From the NCBI RefSeq assembly GCF_016908015.1, contig NZ_JAFBDB010000006.1:1-64000 (forward strand): a stretch of 64,000 bases of DNA, read 5' to 3'. Below are positions 42,975-52,197 of this stretch, one piece after another; position 1 is the stretch's first letter, and every line of letters begins with the position of its first letter. A program made the position numbers and the translations under genes. The stretch comes from Clostridium pascui. GTDB lineage: Bacteria > Bacillota > Clostridia > Clostridiales > Clostridiaceae. The notes beneath the pieces are model-generated. The model made no database searches, had not been told where the DNA came from, and saw only the letters and a list, made by a program, of their open reading frames with translations.

Positions 42975-44681
42975 ATGAAAAAAGAAATACAAGTGAAACA
43001 GTTGGAAACAGATATATTAATCATTGGCGGAGGTACAGCAGGATGTTATGCTGCTATAACCATAAGGGAACATTCAGATGCAGAAGTATTAATTCTTGAA
43101 AAAGCCAACATTAAAAGAAGCGGCTGTTTGGCAGCGGGAGTCAATGCAATTAATGCCTATATTGTAAAAGGAAGAACTCCAGAAGATTATGTGGATTATG
43201 CAAAAAAGGACGCAGATAATATTGTAAGAGAAGATTTGCTCCTTACAATGTCCCAGGGATTGAATAAAGTAACAAAAAAGTTGGAAGATTTAGGACTTGT
43301 AATTTTAAAAGATGAAAATGGCGAGTATGTAGCCAGAGGGAATCGAAACATTAAAATTAATGGAGAAAATATAAAGCCTATTTTAGCAGATGCAGTGAAA
43401 AAACTTTCAGATGTAAAAGTTATGAATCAGGTTAATGTGATTGATTATATCGTAAAAGATAATCAGATATTAGGAGCATTTGCAATTGGAGTGGAAGAGG
43501 AAATACTTTATGAAATCAGAGCAAAAAAGGTAATTTGTGCTACTGGAGGCGCAGCGGGATTGTACAGACCCAATAATCCTGGATTTTCAAGACATAAGAT
43601 GTGGTATCCGCCCTTTAATACTGGAGCAGGATATGCCATGGGAATCCGTGCAGGTGCGGAGATGACAACTTTTGAAATGCGATTTATTGCATTAAGATGC
43701 AAAGACACCATAGCCCCTACTGGAACCATTGCACAGGGTGTGGGAGCAAAGCAGGTTAATTCAAAAGGCGAAATTTATGAAACAAAGTATGGTATTACTA
43801 CTTCTGAAAGGGTTTATGGAACAATAAAGGAAAATCAGGAAGGCAGGGGCCCGTGCTATTTAAGGACAGAAGGGATAAGCAATTCCCAGGATGAAGAATT
43901 GAAAAAGGCATATTTGAACATGGCGCCAAGTCAGACTCTTAAGTGGATAGAGTCAGGTAAAAATCCAAGTGAACAGAATGTGGAAATTGAAGGAACTGAA
44001 CCATATATAGTAGGTGGTCACACTGCAAGCGGATATTGGATTGATACGAAACGTGAAACCACAATTAAAGGGCTTTTCGCTGCAGGTGATGTGGCTGGTG
44101 GCTGTCCACAAAAATATGTTACAGGAGCATTGGTTGAAGGCGAAATTGCAGGTATAGCTGCAGCAGAAGAATTAAAAAAGGATAAAAGGAATTCTGCCCC
44201 TTTATTAAAAGGAGAGAAAGATTCGCTTATAAAGTCTAAGAAAGAGGAAATAGAAAGCATATTGAATTTTCAAACCCCTACATTTTCTACTGAGCAGCTG
44301 GAAGAAGCAATGCAGAAGGTAATGGATACTTATGCAGGTGGAATTGGAAGTAATTATCAGTTTAACGAAAAACAGCTTGAGTTAGCAGATGAAAAAATTG
44401 AACAGATTATGAAATTAAGCAATAACCTTCATGCAGGTGATATGCATGAATTGATGTTTGTATATGAATTAAAAGAGAGACTAACTGTTTGTAAATCAGT
44501 AATTGCTCATTTAAGGGCAAGAAAAGAAACTAGATGGCATAGTTTTGCAGAAAATTTGGATTATCCAGAGAAAAGCGATAAATGGCTTAAATATGTTAAT
44601 TCAAAGCTTATAGATGGAAAACTTACTATTATGTACAGAGATTTAGTTGGAAGAGGTGAGACGTATGAGCATAGTAATTAA
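42975..44681 (+). CDS. aprA: Adenylylsulfate reductase, FAD subunit (AprA)
   Basis: This 568-residue flavoprotein of the fumarate-reductase/AprA group has the FAD-binding GGGTAGCYAAITI near the N-terminus and RSGCLAAGVNAINAY. Later blocks such as FETRFIALR-like FEMRFIALRCKD fit AprA rather than succinate dehydrogenase. It would reduce APS to sulfite with the ferredoxin-type subunit that overlaps its end. It takes the place of CysH; no cysC or cysH is in the operon. Confidence 0.88.
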   Translation: MKKEIQVKQLETDILIIGGGTAGCYAAITIREHSDAEVLILEKANIKRSGCLAAGVNAINAYIVKGRTPEDYVDYAKKDADNIVREDLLLTMSQGLNKVTKKLEDLGLVILKDENGEYVARGNRNIKINGENIKPILADAVKKLSDVKVMNQVNVIDYIVKDNQILGAFAIGVEEEILYEIRAKKVICATGGAAGLYRPNNPGFSRHKMWYPPFNTGAGYAMGIRAGAEMTTFEMRFIALRCKDTIAPTGTIAQGVGAKQVNSKGEIYETKYGITTSERVYGTIKENQEGRGPCYLRTEGISNSQDEELKKAYLNMAPSQTLKWIESGKNPSEQNVEIEGTEPYIVGGHTASGYWIDTKRETTIKGLFAAGDVAGGCPQKYVTGALVEGEIAGIAAAEELKKDKRNSAPLLKGEKDSLIKSKKEEIESILNFQTPTFSTEQLEEAMQKVMDTYAGGIGSNYQFNEKQLELADEKIEQIMKLSNNLHAGDMHELMFVYELKERLTVCKSVIAHLRARKETRWHSFAENLDYPEKSDKWLKYVNSKLIDGKLTIMYRDLVGRGETYEHSN

Positions 44682-44979
44682 CAAGGAAAAATGTGTAGGG
44701 TGTAAAAAATGTTTGTCTGTCTGTCCTGGAAGTCTTATAAAATTTGATGACGATGGGAAGGCGTATATAAGATATCCCAAAGATTGCTGGGGATGTGCTT
44801 CCTGTGTCAAAGAATGTAATGTATGTGCAATTTCGCTGTACTTAGGAGCGGATATTGGAGGAAGAGGAAGCCGTTTAACGGTTGAAAAGGAAGCTGATAT
44901 TGTCCATTGGAATATCGAGGAGAGCAATGGAGTCGTCCATTCTATTGATATAAATCCTAAAGATTCCAATAAATATTAA
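44665..44979 (+). CDS. aprB: Adenylylsulfate reductase ferredoxin subunit (AprB)
   Basis: This 104-residue protein has two 4Fe-4S sites, CVGCKKCLSVCPG and CWGCASCVKECNVC, then a tail that packs on AprA in known enzymes. The frame begins at 44647, but GAAGAGGTGAG precedes ATG 44665, within the end of aprA. The overlap implies coupled synthesis of the two subunits. Electrons would come from ferredoxin or a similar carrier. Confidence 0.88.
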   Translation: MSIVINKEKCVGCKKCLSVCPGSLIKFDDDGKAYIRYPKDCWGCASCVKECNVCAISLYLGADIGGRGSRLTVEKEADIVHWNIEESNGVVHSIDINPKDSNKY

Positions 44980-45048
44980 AAACACATCTAAAATTAAAAA
45001 AGAAATTACTATTTAAAATACAAATAAGTAGAGCAGGAGGATTTAATA

Positions 45049-45948
45049 ATGAGTGAATTATCACATCTTGATAAGTTGGAAGCAGAAGCAATATATATTA
45101 TTCGTGAAGTTGCTGCCGAATGTGAGAAACCAGTAATGTTATATTCAATAGGAAAAGACAGTTCTGTTATGCTGCACCTTGCTATGAAAGCATTCTATCC
45201 GGAGAAACCGCCATTCCCTTTCATGCATATTGATACTACATGGAAGTTTAAGGAGATGACAGAGTTTCGTGATAGAAGAGCAAAAGAATTAGGAATAGAA
45301 ATGATTGTTCACAGAAACGAAGAGGGAATAAAAGATGGAATTAATCCATTTGATCATGGTTCAGCCTATACAGATATTATGAAGACTCAGGCGTTGAAAG
45401 ATGGATTGAAAAAATATGGTTTTACAGCAGCTTTTGGCGGAGGACGTCGTGATGAAGAAAAGTCACGAGCAAAAGAAAGAATTTTTTCCTTCCGAAATGA
45501 AGCACAGGCATGGGATCCTAAAAACCAAAGGCCGGAAATGTGGAAACTCTACAATACCAGGATTCATAAAGGAGAGAGTATGAGGGTGTTCCCTATCTCA
45601 AATTGGACAGAAAGGGATATATGGCAATATATTAAGAGAGAAAATATTGATATTGTATCATTATATTTTGCAAAAGAACGTCCTGTAGTATATAGGGATG
45701 GAAATATTATTATGGTAGATGATGATAGAATTAAATTATTACCAGAAGAAAAGGTTGAAAACAAAAAAGTTCGTTTCAGGACTTTAGGCTGTTATCCACT
45801 GACAGGAGGAATGGAATCAGAAGCAGTAACTTTAGATGAAATCATTGATGAAACATTGAGTGCAGTATCATCTGAGAGAACCACCCGTGTTATCGATAAT
45901 GAGGAAGCAGGCAGTATGGAAAGAAGAAAGAGGGAGGGGTATTTCTAA
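45049..45948 (+). CDS. cysD: Sulfate adenylyltransferase subunit 2 (CysD)
   Basis: This 299-residue ATP sulfurylase small subunit has the PP-loop [13 protein letters not shown] near residue 32 and the [20 protein letters not shown] block. It makes APS from sulfate and ATP with CysN, whose start lies two bases after its stop. GCAGGAGG precedes the ATG. Confidence 0.95.
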   Translation: MSELSHLDKLEAEAIYIIREVAAECEKPVMLYSIGKDSSVMLHLAMKAFYPEKPPFPFMHIDTTWKFKEMTEFRDRRAKELGIEMIVHRNEEGIKDGINPFDHGSAYTDIMKTQALKDGLKKYGFTAAFGGGRRDEEKSRAKERIFSFRNEAQAWDPKNQRPEMWKLYNTRIHKGESMRVFPISNWTERDIWQYIKRENIDIVSLYFAKERPVVYRDGNIIMVDDDRIKLLPEEKVENKKVRFRTLGCYPLTGGMESEAVTLDEIIDETLSAVSSERTTRVIDNEEAGSMERRKREGYF

Positions 45949-45949
45949 G

Positions 45950-47653
45950 ATGAAAAGCTTATTAAAGTTTATAACATGCGGTAGTGTGGATGATGGAAAA
46001 TCCACTCTAATTGGACACATTTTATATGATGCAAAGCTTTTATATGCAGATCAGAAAAAAGCTTTGGAATTAGACAGTAAAGTCGGCAGTCGTGATGGGG
46101 CGATCGATTATTCTTTATTATTAGATGGGCTTATGGCAGAACGTGAGCAGGGTATTACTATTGACGTTGCATATCGTTATTTTACAACAGATAATCGAAG
46201 CTTTATTGTGGCTGATACACCAGGCCATGAAGAATATACCAGAAACATGGCAGTTGGTGCATCCTTTACAGACCTTGCTATTATACTAATAGATGCAAAA
46301 CAAGGGGTACTTGTTCAAACAAAAAGACATGCAAGAATTTGTTCTTTAATGGGTATCAAATATTTTGTGTTTGCTGTTAATAAAATGGATTTAATCGGAT
46401 TTGATCAGGAAAGATTCTTGGAAATCCAAGAGGAAATTAAAAAATTAGCGAAAGAGATTTCTTTAGAAAATATTGAAATCATTCCGGTATCTGCTACAGA
46501 GGGTGACAATGTTACGAAGAAATCAGAAAATATAACATGGTATACAGGAGCACCCCTTTTAACTTATCTTGAAAATGTAGATGTTGAAGGTACTTCTGAT
46601 GAGAAAGGCTTCTATATGCCTGTGCAGAGAGTGTGCAGGCCAAATCATAGCTTTAGAGGCTTTCAGGGGCAGATTGAAGCTGGCAGCATTGCTGTAGGAG
46701 ATGAAATAATATCACTTCCAAGCAATGAAAAGGCGTTAGTAAAAAGCATTTATTTAACAGATAAAAATGTGCAGAGTGCAGCAAAGGACCAGCCTGTTAC
46801 AATACAGCTTAATAAGGAAGTTGATGTATCTAGAGGATGTGTACTTACAAAAAATACAAATATTGTGACCAGTAAGCTGTTTACTGCAACCATTCTCTGG
46901 ATGGACGATTCTGAATTAAAAGCAGGTAAAAACTATTTTGTAAAATTAGGAACTAAGCTGTTGCCTGGAGTTGTTACAGAAGTAAAATATAAAATTGATG
47001 TGAATACTGGAGAGCATTTACCAACTGGATTCGTGAAGAAAAATGAAATTGCAGTGTGTGATATTTCACTTTCTGAAAAGATTGTAGTGGACAAGTTTAA
47101 TTCTCGCAAGGCACTAGGGGAATTTATACTGATTGACCGTATCAGCAATATGACATCAGCTTGCGGTGTTGTGGAAAATATTTCTGATAATGAGAGCAGT
47201 AAGGATGAGGCTTTTTCATTCCAATATAAAGGTCTAAAAGCAAGAGGAGATGTTTTTGAAGAGTTTTACTATAATACAGAAAGTTTATCTTTATCAAAAT
47301 ACAAATCAGTGGAACATACTTATACAGTAGGAGATGAAATCCCAGTTAAAGGTGAAAGTTATCAATATCCAGATAATATTGATATTTTAGTTCTTCGTGA
47401 CTGGGTGGCAATTAAAGTCCGTGATAGGAAGATTGCTTGCATTCAGTCAATTGATGAATATAAGTACACTGGAACTCCAGTTATTAACGGCAGAGGATTT
47501 GAAATAAAAGCGAATTCGGAAGAGAAAATTTTAAACTTCCTAAATGAGTATAATCAAATGAATGATGGTAATGAAGTAGAGTTTTTAAATAAGTGGGTTA
47601 GCTTGGACACTTATCGAAGAATAATATTTCACAGCAATTTTTGGATGATATAG
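45950..47653 (+). CDS. cysN: Sulfate adenylyltransferase subunit 1 (CysN)
   Basis: This 567-residue GTPase subunit of ATP sulfurylase belongs to the EF-Tu family. G1 is G11-SVDDG-K17-S-T, G3 is DTPGHEEYTRNM and G4 is NKMD. GTP hydrolysis drives APS synthesis by CysD. The open frame extends back into cysD, but GGAGGGG and family length support ATG 45950. The C-terminal portion is about 120 residues longer than a minimal CysN but shows no APS-kinase P-loop, so it is not a CysNC fusion. Confidence 0.94.
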   Translation: MKSLLKFITCGSVDDGKSTLIGHILYDAKLLYADQKKALELDSKVGSRDGAIDYSLLLDGLMAEREQGITIDVAYRYFTTDNRSFIVADTPGHEEYTRNMAVGASFTDLAIILIDAKQGVLVQTKRHARICSLMGIKYFVFAVNKMDLIGFDQERFLEIQEEIKKLAKEISLENIEIIPVSATEGDNVTKKSENITWYTGAPLLTYLENVDVEGTSDEKGFYMPVQRVCRPNHSFRGFQGQIEAGSIAVGDEIISLPSNEKALVKSIYLTDKNVQSAAKDQPVTIQLNKEVDVSRGCVLTKNTNIVTSKLFTATILWMDDSELKAGKNYFVKLGTKLLPGVVTEVKYKIDVNTGEHLPTGFVKKNEIAVCDISLSEKIVVDKFNSRKALGEFILIDRISNMTSACGVVENISDNESSKDEAFSFQYKGLKARGDVFEEFYYNTESLSLSKYKSVEHTYTVGDEIPVKGESYQYPDNIDILVLRDWVAIKVRDRKIACIQSIDEYKYTGTPVINGRGFEIKANSEEKILNFLNEYNQMNDGNEVEFLNKWVSLDTYRRIIFHSNFWMI

Positions 47654-47745
47654 TTTTGAGAATTAGTTGTAACTGAAGAAATTTTAAGTAATAATTATAA
47701 ATAAGAAGCTATTATAAAGTTCAGCAATGACTGAAAGGAGATAAA

Positions 47746-49392
47746 ATGATAAGAATAACGGACGCATTGTTAGAAAGTATTGAGGAATTCAAGAATAATG
47801 TGCAGCAATTTAAAGAAGGTAAAATAGAGGCATTTAAATCTTTTGGCTCAAAGATGGGGATTTATGGTGAAAGAGGAACAGGAACATTTATGGTTAGACC
47901 AAGAATTCCAGGAGGAGTTATAACATTAGAACAATTTAAGGCAATTAGTGAAATTACTAAAAAATATCCCGGAATTATAATAAGAATAACAACAAGGCAG
48001 GATATTCAACTTCATTCTGTAAAACTAGATGACCTGGGTAATGTATTAGAGGATTTAATTAAAGCTGGATTGACTACAAAAGGTGCAGGCGGCGACGGTG
48101 TAAGAAATGTAGCTTGCTCCCCGCTGTCCGGCGTAGCAAAAAATGAGATTTTTGATGTATCACAATATGTAGAAAAGGTTACAAATCATCTTATGTCAGA
48201 GCCAGGTGCCATGAATCTTCCAAGAAAGTTAAAGATAGCATTTTCAAATACTGATGAAGACACAGCAAATGCTACAATAGCTGATTTAGGTTTCATTGCA
48301 AAAATTGTTGATGGTATGAAGGGCTTTGAAGTATACAGCGGAGGCGGCCTTGGCGGAAGCGCCAGAACAGCTTTGAAACTGGAGGATTTTATAGAAGATA
48401 CTGAAGTTTTATATTATGCACAGGCTGTAAAGGAAATTTTTGAAAAAGAAGGAGATAGAACTAATAGGCATAAGGCCAGGTTGAGATTTGTTGTTAACAG
48501 ATTAGGGGAAGAAGAGTATATTGAATTATTTAAAAATCAGCTTGATAAGATAAGAAGTGAAAGACAATTAAGTTTAAATTTGAACTCAAAAGAAGAAAAA
48601 ACAGTAAGTTATTCAAACAGTAATTTGAATATAGATAAAAAATATGAAAGGATAGTATTCCCTCAGAAACGAGAAGGATATTATTCCGTATATATTCATC
48701 CGGAAAACGGCAGCATAGACACTGATGAATTAGATAGGTTATTGGATTTTATTGAAAGCATAGATTATAGCGTATCAATAAGATTAACTCTTACTCAAGG
48801 GTTCTTTGTGAGAGACTTGAAGGAAGAAGAATTGAAGAAATTAATATCAATTGCATCAAAGCTTATATCAACTGAGAAATTGTACAATTCCGTAGCATGT
48901 GTTGGACCAATAATTTGCAACTTTGGTCTTTGCAACTCACAGGGACTTTTGGCAGATATAAAGAAAACATTCAGGAATTCAGATTCTAACTTGCAGGAAG
49001 AACTTCCAATAATACATATTTCAGGATGCCTAAATTCCTGCGGACAGCATCAAATTGGTGAAATTGGATTCACTGGAAGGGCAAAACGTACTGAAGATGG
49101 ATTTATTCCGGCTTATGCTGTTTCTTTTGGTGGAAAAGTAGGCCCTGGTGTTGTAAAGCTTGGTGAAGCTTATGGAGACATTCCAGCTAAAAAAATATCC
49201 AAGTTCTTATTAGATCTTGCTGCTTTGAAAAATGATTCTGGTTACAAAGAGTTTGATGAATTTGTAAAGGCTGAAGATGCCTCAATCAAAGAGTTGGTAT
49301 TGAAATACTCTACCCTTGAGAGTTTTGCTAAAGCACCAGAGTTATATAGTGATTTTGGAACTAATGAGAAGTTTTCCGTTGGCAAAAAATAA
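47746..49392 (+). CDS. Sulfite reductase, siroheme/4Fe-4S type
   Basis: This 548-residue reductase of the nitrite/sulfite reductase family has two half-repeats. The first is marked by RTTRQDIQLH-like RITTRQDIQLHS and GGDGVRNVACSP. The second carries the cluster ligands in CVGPIIC and GCLNSC (Cx5C and Cx3C). The operon context (APS reductase, ATP sulfurylase) points to sulfite rather than nitrite. It completes reduction to sulfide. AAGGAG precedes the ATG. Confidence 0.9.
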   Translation: MIRITDALLESIEEFKNNVQQFKEGKIEAFKSFGSKMGIYGERGTGTFMVRPRIPGGVITLEQFKAISEITKKYPGIIIRITTRQDIQLHSVKLDDLGNVLEDLIKAGLTTKGAGGDGVRNVACSPLSGVAKNEIFDVSQYVEKVTNHLMSEPGAMNLPRKLKIAFSNTDEDTANATIADLGFIAKIVDGMKGFEVYSGGGLGGSARTALKLEDFIEDTEVLYYAQAVKEIFEKEGDRTNRHKARLRFVVNRLGEEEYIELFKNQLDKIRSERQLSLNLNSKEEKTVSYSNSNLNIDKKYERIVFPQKREGYYSVYIHPENGSIDTDELDRLLDFIESIDYSVSIRLTLTQGFFVRDLKEEELKKLISIASKLISTEKLYNSVACVGPIICNFGLCNSQGLLADIKKTFRNSDSNLQEELPIIHISGCLNSCGQHQIGEIGFTGRAKRTEDGFIPAYAVSFGGKVGPGVVKLGEAYGDIPAKKISKFLLDLAALKNDSGYKEFDEFVKAEDASIKELVLKYSTLESFAKAPELYSDFGTNEKFSVGKK

Positions 49393-49419
49393 TACGGATA
49401 ATTAGAAAATAAAAAGAAG

Positions 49420-49549
49420 GCAAAGAAAGACTTTAAATGTATCAGAAGTAGATGGAAAGTATATAGTAGAATATCAAACTAGACTATAAAAAACTAAAGG
49501 GAAGAGTCCTTTACTCTTCCCAGTTTACCTCATCCTTTAATTTATAAAG
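49420..49549 (+). pseudogene. Decayed copy of the 47-codon gene tail
   Basis: These bases repeat the 3' half of the gene at 38522-38665 plus its terminator and the following TTTAATTTATAAAG. The copy lacks the start, has lost eight bases, and has changed its last codons. The terminator hairpin (GGGAAGAG...CTCTTCCC, 49490-49525) is kept and now ends the sulfite reductase transcript. Confidence 0.85.
49490..49525 (+). terminator. Terminator of the sulfate operon
   Basis: AAACT..GGGAAGAG pairs with CTCTTCCC.AGTTT around a TCCTTTA loop. It is part of the duplicated block. Confidence 0.7.
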
Positions 49550-49551
49550 CT

Positions 49552-50196
49552 CTATACAAAGGGTCTATCAAAATTTTTATCATAAGCACCATTTTCTTTT
49601 AAAAATTTATTCCAGAATACTTTGTTTAAGCCTAACTTAGCAGCAAACTTCATCTTTGCAAGCTCAAATCCTTTAAGCTCATGGGGCTCTTTGAAATCCT
49701 CAATAATAGTTTTATCGAAGCTGTGAGTTTGTTCATATATTTCACCTAATTCTTTTAACGACTTAAAGAGTTTTTTTGTCATGAAGCTTGGCATCATATA
49801 AACTCCTGCGGAATTCCCTTTAATTACTGTTCCTAAATAAGTTCTATTAAGCTCCTTTGAAAGTGAACCAAAGTATTTTTCTGCATATTTGTATTGATTT
49901 GATTCAGGGAAACCACCCTGCAAAATAAAACCTATAGATTTATTTTCAGAAGGCTCTGCAGGCTCTAAGTACTCAATAAATCGCATAGTAACTCCAGGCA
50001 TACTATGGATATAAAGTGGAAGTACAAAGATAATAGTATCAAAATCTTTAACATACTGTGCAAGAATTTTATGATCTTCTTTGATAATATACCTTATCTC
50101 ACAGCGCGATTTCATACCGCTTATAAAATGTTTAATAAATATTTCAGAATTCCCATTTTCTCCTTTAGGAGAACCGTTAAGAATTATTGTACTCAT
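49552..50196 (-). CDS. Flavodoxin-fold NAD(P)H/FMN oxidoreductase
   Basis: This 214-residue protein has a flavodoxin-like fold. The LNGSPKGENGNSE loop would bind the FMN phosphate, and the VLPLYIHSMPG segment is the second flavin contact. It is downstream of a second flavodoxin-like gene on the minus strand, 16 bases apart. The frame extends upstream, but GGAGGGG before ATG 50196 sets the start. Substrate is unknown. Confidence 0.85.
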   Translation of the reverse strand: MSTIILNGSPKGENGNSEIFIKHFISGMKSRCEIRYIIKEDHKILAQYVKDFDTIIFVLPLYIHSMPGVTMRFIEYLEPAEPSENKSIGFILQGGFPESNQYKYAEKYFGSLSKELNRTYLGTVIKGNSAGVYMMPSFMTKKLFKSLKELGEIYEQTHSFDKTIIEDFKEPHELKGFELAKMKFAAKLGLNKVFWNKFLKENGAYDKNFDRPFV

Positions 50197-50212
50197 ATAC
50201 CCCTCCGCTAAA

Positions 50213-50680
50213 TTATTCCATATACTCTTCAATTTTTTTAACTGCAACATTCTTTGATTCAAACATATCAAAAGTACGATAAATATAGTCTTTTAAAATT
50301 TGCTCACCTTCATCAGTTTTAAAATTACCTTCATAATAAAATTCTATATCAGGATATTTATCATACCTGGGCACGTGTCTTGATTCACCCTTTGATACTT
50401 CAACATAAGGAATAAACAAAGGAATAATCCTATCAAAAAGGCTTTTTAAATTTCCACTTACAAAACCTTTTGTAACCTTAGAAAATATAATCACTCTGTC
50501 TGCTTCTAAGTACTTAGAATAAAATTCATCCAAATCTTTATTTATGCATCTTCCAGGGGTTTTCCACCAGCAGCTCCAGCAGCCACAGCAGTCTTTAATC
50601 CTATTTTTATTAAGGTCCAGTTCATAGATGGAATCTACTTTATAACCATCTATTTCTTTTATCACAACAGTTTTCATCAT
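50213..50680 (-). CDS. Iron-sulfur flavoprotein-like protein
   Basis: This 155-residue flavodoxin-like protein has a compact Cys motif, DCCGCWSCWWKTPGRC (about residues 30-45), like those of flavin-dependent oxidoreductases that may hold a 4Fe-4S cluster. The usual N-terminal phosphate loop is shortened. GAGGTGA precedes adjacent ATG codons. It is co-transcribed with the following flavodoxin-fold gene. Confidence 0.8.
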   Translation of the reverse strand: MMKTVVIKEIDGYKVDSIYELDLNKNRIKDCCGCWSCWWKTPGRCINKDLDEFYSKYLEADRVIIFSKVTKGFVSGNLKSLFDRIIPLFIPYVEVSKGESRHVPRYDKYPDIEFYYEGNFKTDEGEQILKDYIYRTFDMFESKNVAVKKIEEYME

Positions 50681-50809
50681 TCACCTCTTAAATATATTTA
50701 CATTATATATTTATTCTTTAGGATATATAGATAAAACTGTATTTATATAAACTTTGAAGTTTTACTAATGCGGCTTATTTGTATTAGAGAAAACAGATAA
50801 AATTAAAAT

Positions 50810-50875
50810 AGGGCTGTCGCATTAAGAAATTAGACTACAATATATTGTAGTTTTTATTCTTTGTGCGATAACCCC
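50810..50875. repeat. MITE-like element, short copy
   Basis: Begins GGGCTGTCGCATTAAG and ends CTTTGTGCGATAACCCC, imperfect inverted ends, with the palindrome ACTACAATATATTGTAGT inside. A longer inverted relative lies at 56851-56948. The inner palindrome followed by TTTTT could also act as a terminator. Confidence 0.75.
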
Positions 50876-50884
50876 TTTTTGCTA

Positions 50885-51454
50885 TTATAAAAAGGACTTA
50901 GGAGAATCCATAGTTTTCTTTTCAGTATATCTATAGGCACGTTTTGCTCCATCTCCAACATATAAAACTGGATTTAGTTCTTCACAAATTAAATTGCCTT
51001 CTTCATCTAAAAGTGAAGAATCAACAACTCTTCCCTTAATCTTTGCTAAAATATTTGTGATATGAGGATAATCATCGATTTCTATAATGTCCGTTAAGGT
51101 GCATTCAATAGATACTGGGCATTCTTCGATTATTGGTGCATTTACTAGGTCAGACTTTACTGGAGTTAAATTTACAAAATCAAACTTTTTAGTTTTATGA
51201 CCTGAAATAAAGCCGCAAAAATCAATTTGCTGCATCATCTTTTTATCAGGTATGTTAATTACAAAGTCCTTCACCTTTTTAATTTGATTTATTGCATAGC
51301 CCTTTCTTCCAAAGCCTAGAGTTACCATGTCCATTAATGTGTAAGAAGAGGATAGGGTAGTGACATTAGGCACACCATTTTCATCGTAAAAGCTTATAAG
51401 AAAAATGGGGAAGCCATAATACATTTTATTAAAATTAACTCTTGTTTTCTTCAT
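50885..51454 (-). CDS. Flavin reductase-like / flavoredoxin protein
   Basis: This 189-residue FMN-binding split-barrel protein of the flavin-reductase domain family has NFNKMYYGFPIFLISFYDENG at the start and VKDFVINIPDKK in the flavin region. It could transfer electrons or reduce flavin. It is monocistronic on the minus strand, with a MITE-like element just past its stop. Confidence 0.85.
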   Translation of the reverse strand: MKKTRVNFNKMYYGFPIFLISFYDENGVPNVTTLSSSYTLMDMVTLGFGRKGYAINQIKKVKDFVINIPDKKMMQQIDFCGFISGHKTKKFDFVNLTPVKSDLVNAPIIEECPVSIECTLTDIIEIDDYPHITNILAKIKGRVVDSSLLDEEGNLICEELNPVLYVGDGAKRAYRYTEKKTMDSPKSFL

Positions 51455-51706
51455 TGAAAATCACTCCATTCAGTAAATTGCTGCTTTATTTTCTTGCGAC
51501 TAAAGCAAGCTTTTTAACTTATTATAGCAATTAGTAAAAAGTTGTACCGTGACTTTAATCACGAATGGGGGTAAGCCATCTAGAGTGCAATGGAAAAAAG
51601 GAGTAAAAACGTATAAATATTTGAATTGAGCACAAAGGTTTAAAACAAGTAATGTAACAGATTTTGTTAAAGAACAACATATTGATAATACTTTTTATAA
51701 ATCAAA

Positions 51707-51736
51707 AAGCCAATGCTTAACCAAGCATTAGCTTAA
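51707..51736 (+). repeat. AGCCAATGCTT hairpin with conserved tail
   Basis: AAGCCAATGCTT pairs with AAGCATTAGCTT, followed by AAATTCTCTAAGTATA, as after the hairpin at 32233. It has lost its gene. Confidence 0.75.
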
Positions 51737-51759
51737 ATTCTCTAAGTATATATCCAAAA

Positions 51760-51886
51760 TACCGGTACTCTAATTTTGACACCTATCCTTCGATAGGTGG
51801 GTGTCCTCACAGATGTTTCAATCGCCTTCAATGCCACATGGGGACTCACAAGAGGGTACATTTCCGCATCTAAATATTGAACTCCC
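51760..51886 (-). pseudogene. Coding relic with strong hairpin
   Basis: The minus strand is open for about 45 codons without a start (reading YLDAEMYPLVSPHVALKAIE and onward) in DNA of higher GC than its surroundings. A hairpin, GACACCTATC with GATAGGTG, lies at 51778-51805 near its 3' end. It looks like the tail of a lost gene, perhaps of a transposable element, but no family could be assigned. Confidence 0.35.
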
Positions 51887-52197
51887 GAATTTTAAATGTA
51901 GGTTCAAAATAAGAGCTTAACGAGTATTTCAGAAAGTATAGTTATTAACAAATATTCATTGTTTGCTATAAACATATAATAACATATATAAAGTTACTAT
52001 ACAAGAGATATCCCTATGGCAATTTAAACCAAACAATTTAGAATAAAACTATTTAATTAATTTTATTAGTAGAATTATGATGTTTTATTAAAAGGAGCAT
52101 ATAATTATTTAGTATAAATCTTGTACGCATTCATATTAAATCCATAATATTATTATAAAATTATCAGTTGTATTAAGAATTCCAGGGAGGTATTTAA

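Larger units (their letters stand above)
51455..52197. other. 743-bp region with relics, no intact gene
   Basis: It contains a possible broken plus-strand ORF (about 51583-51720, with an internal TGA), an AGCCAATGCTT hairpin and a GC-richer relic (51760-51886). The rest, to the ribosome binding site of the TPR gene, is AT-rich DNA with nothing recognisable. Confidence 0.55.

Noticed and set aside
45860-45949. 30-residue N-terminal extension of CysN
   Set aside because: It overlaps cysD, has no ribosome binding site, and the family start with GGAGGGG lies at 45950.
47746-49392. Nitrite reductase
   Set aside because: The fold is shared, but all operon partners belong to sulfate assimilation.
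51826-51870. GTTTCAATCGCC resembling a CRISPR repeat
   Set aside because: Single occurrence without repeats; better explained by the coding relic on the minus strand.
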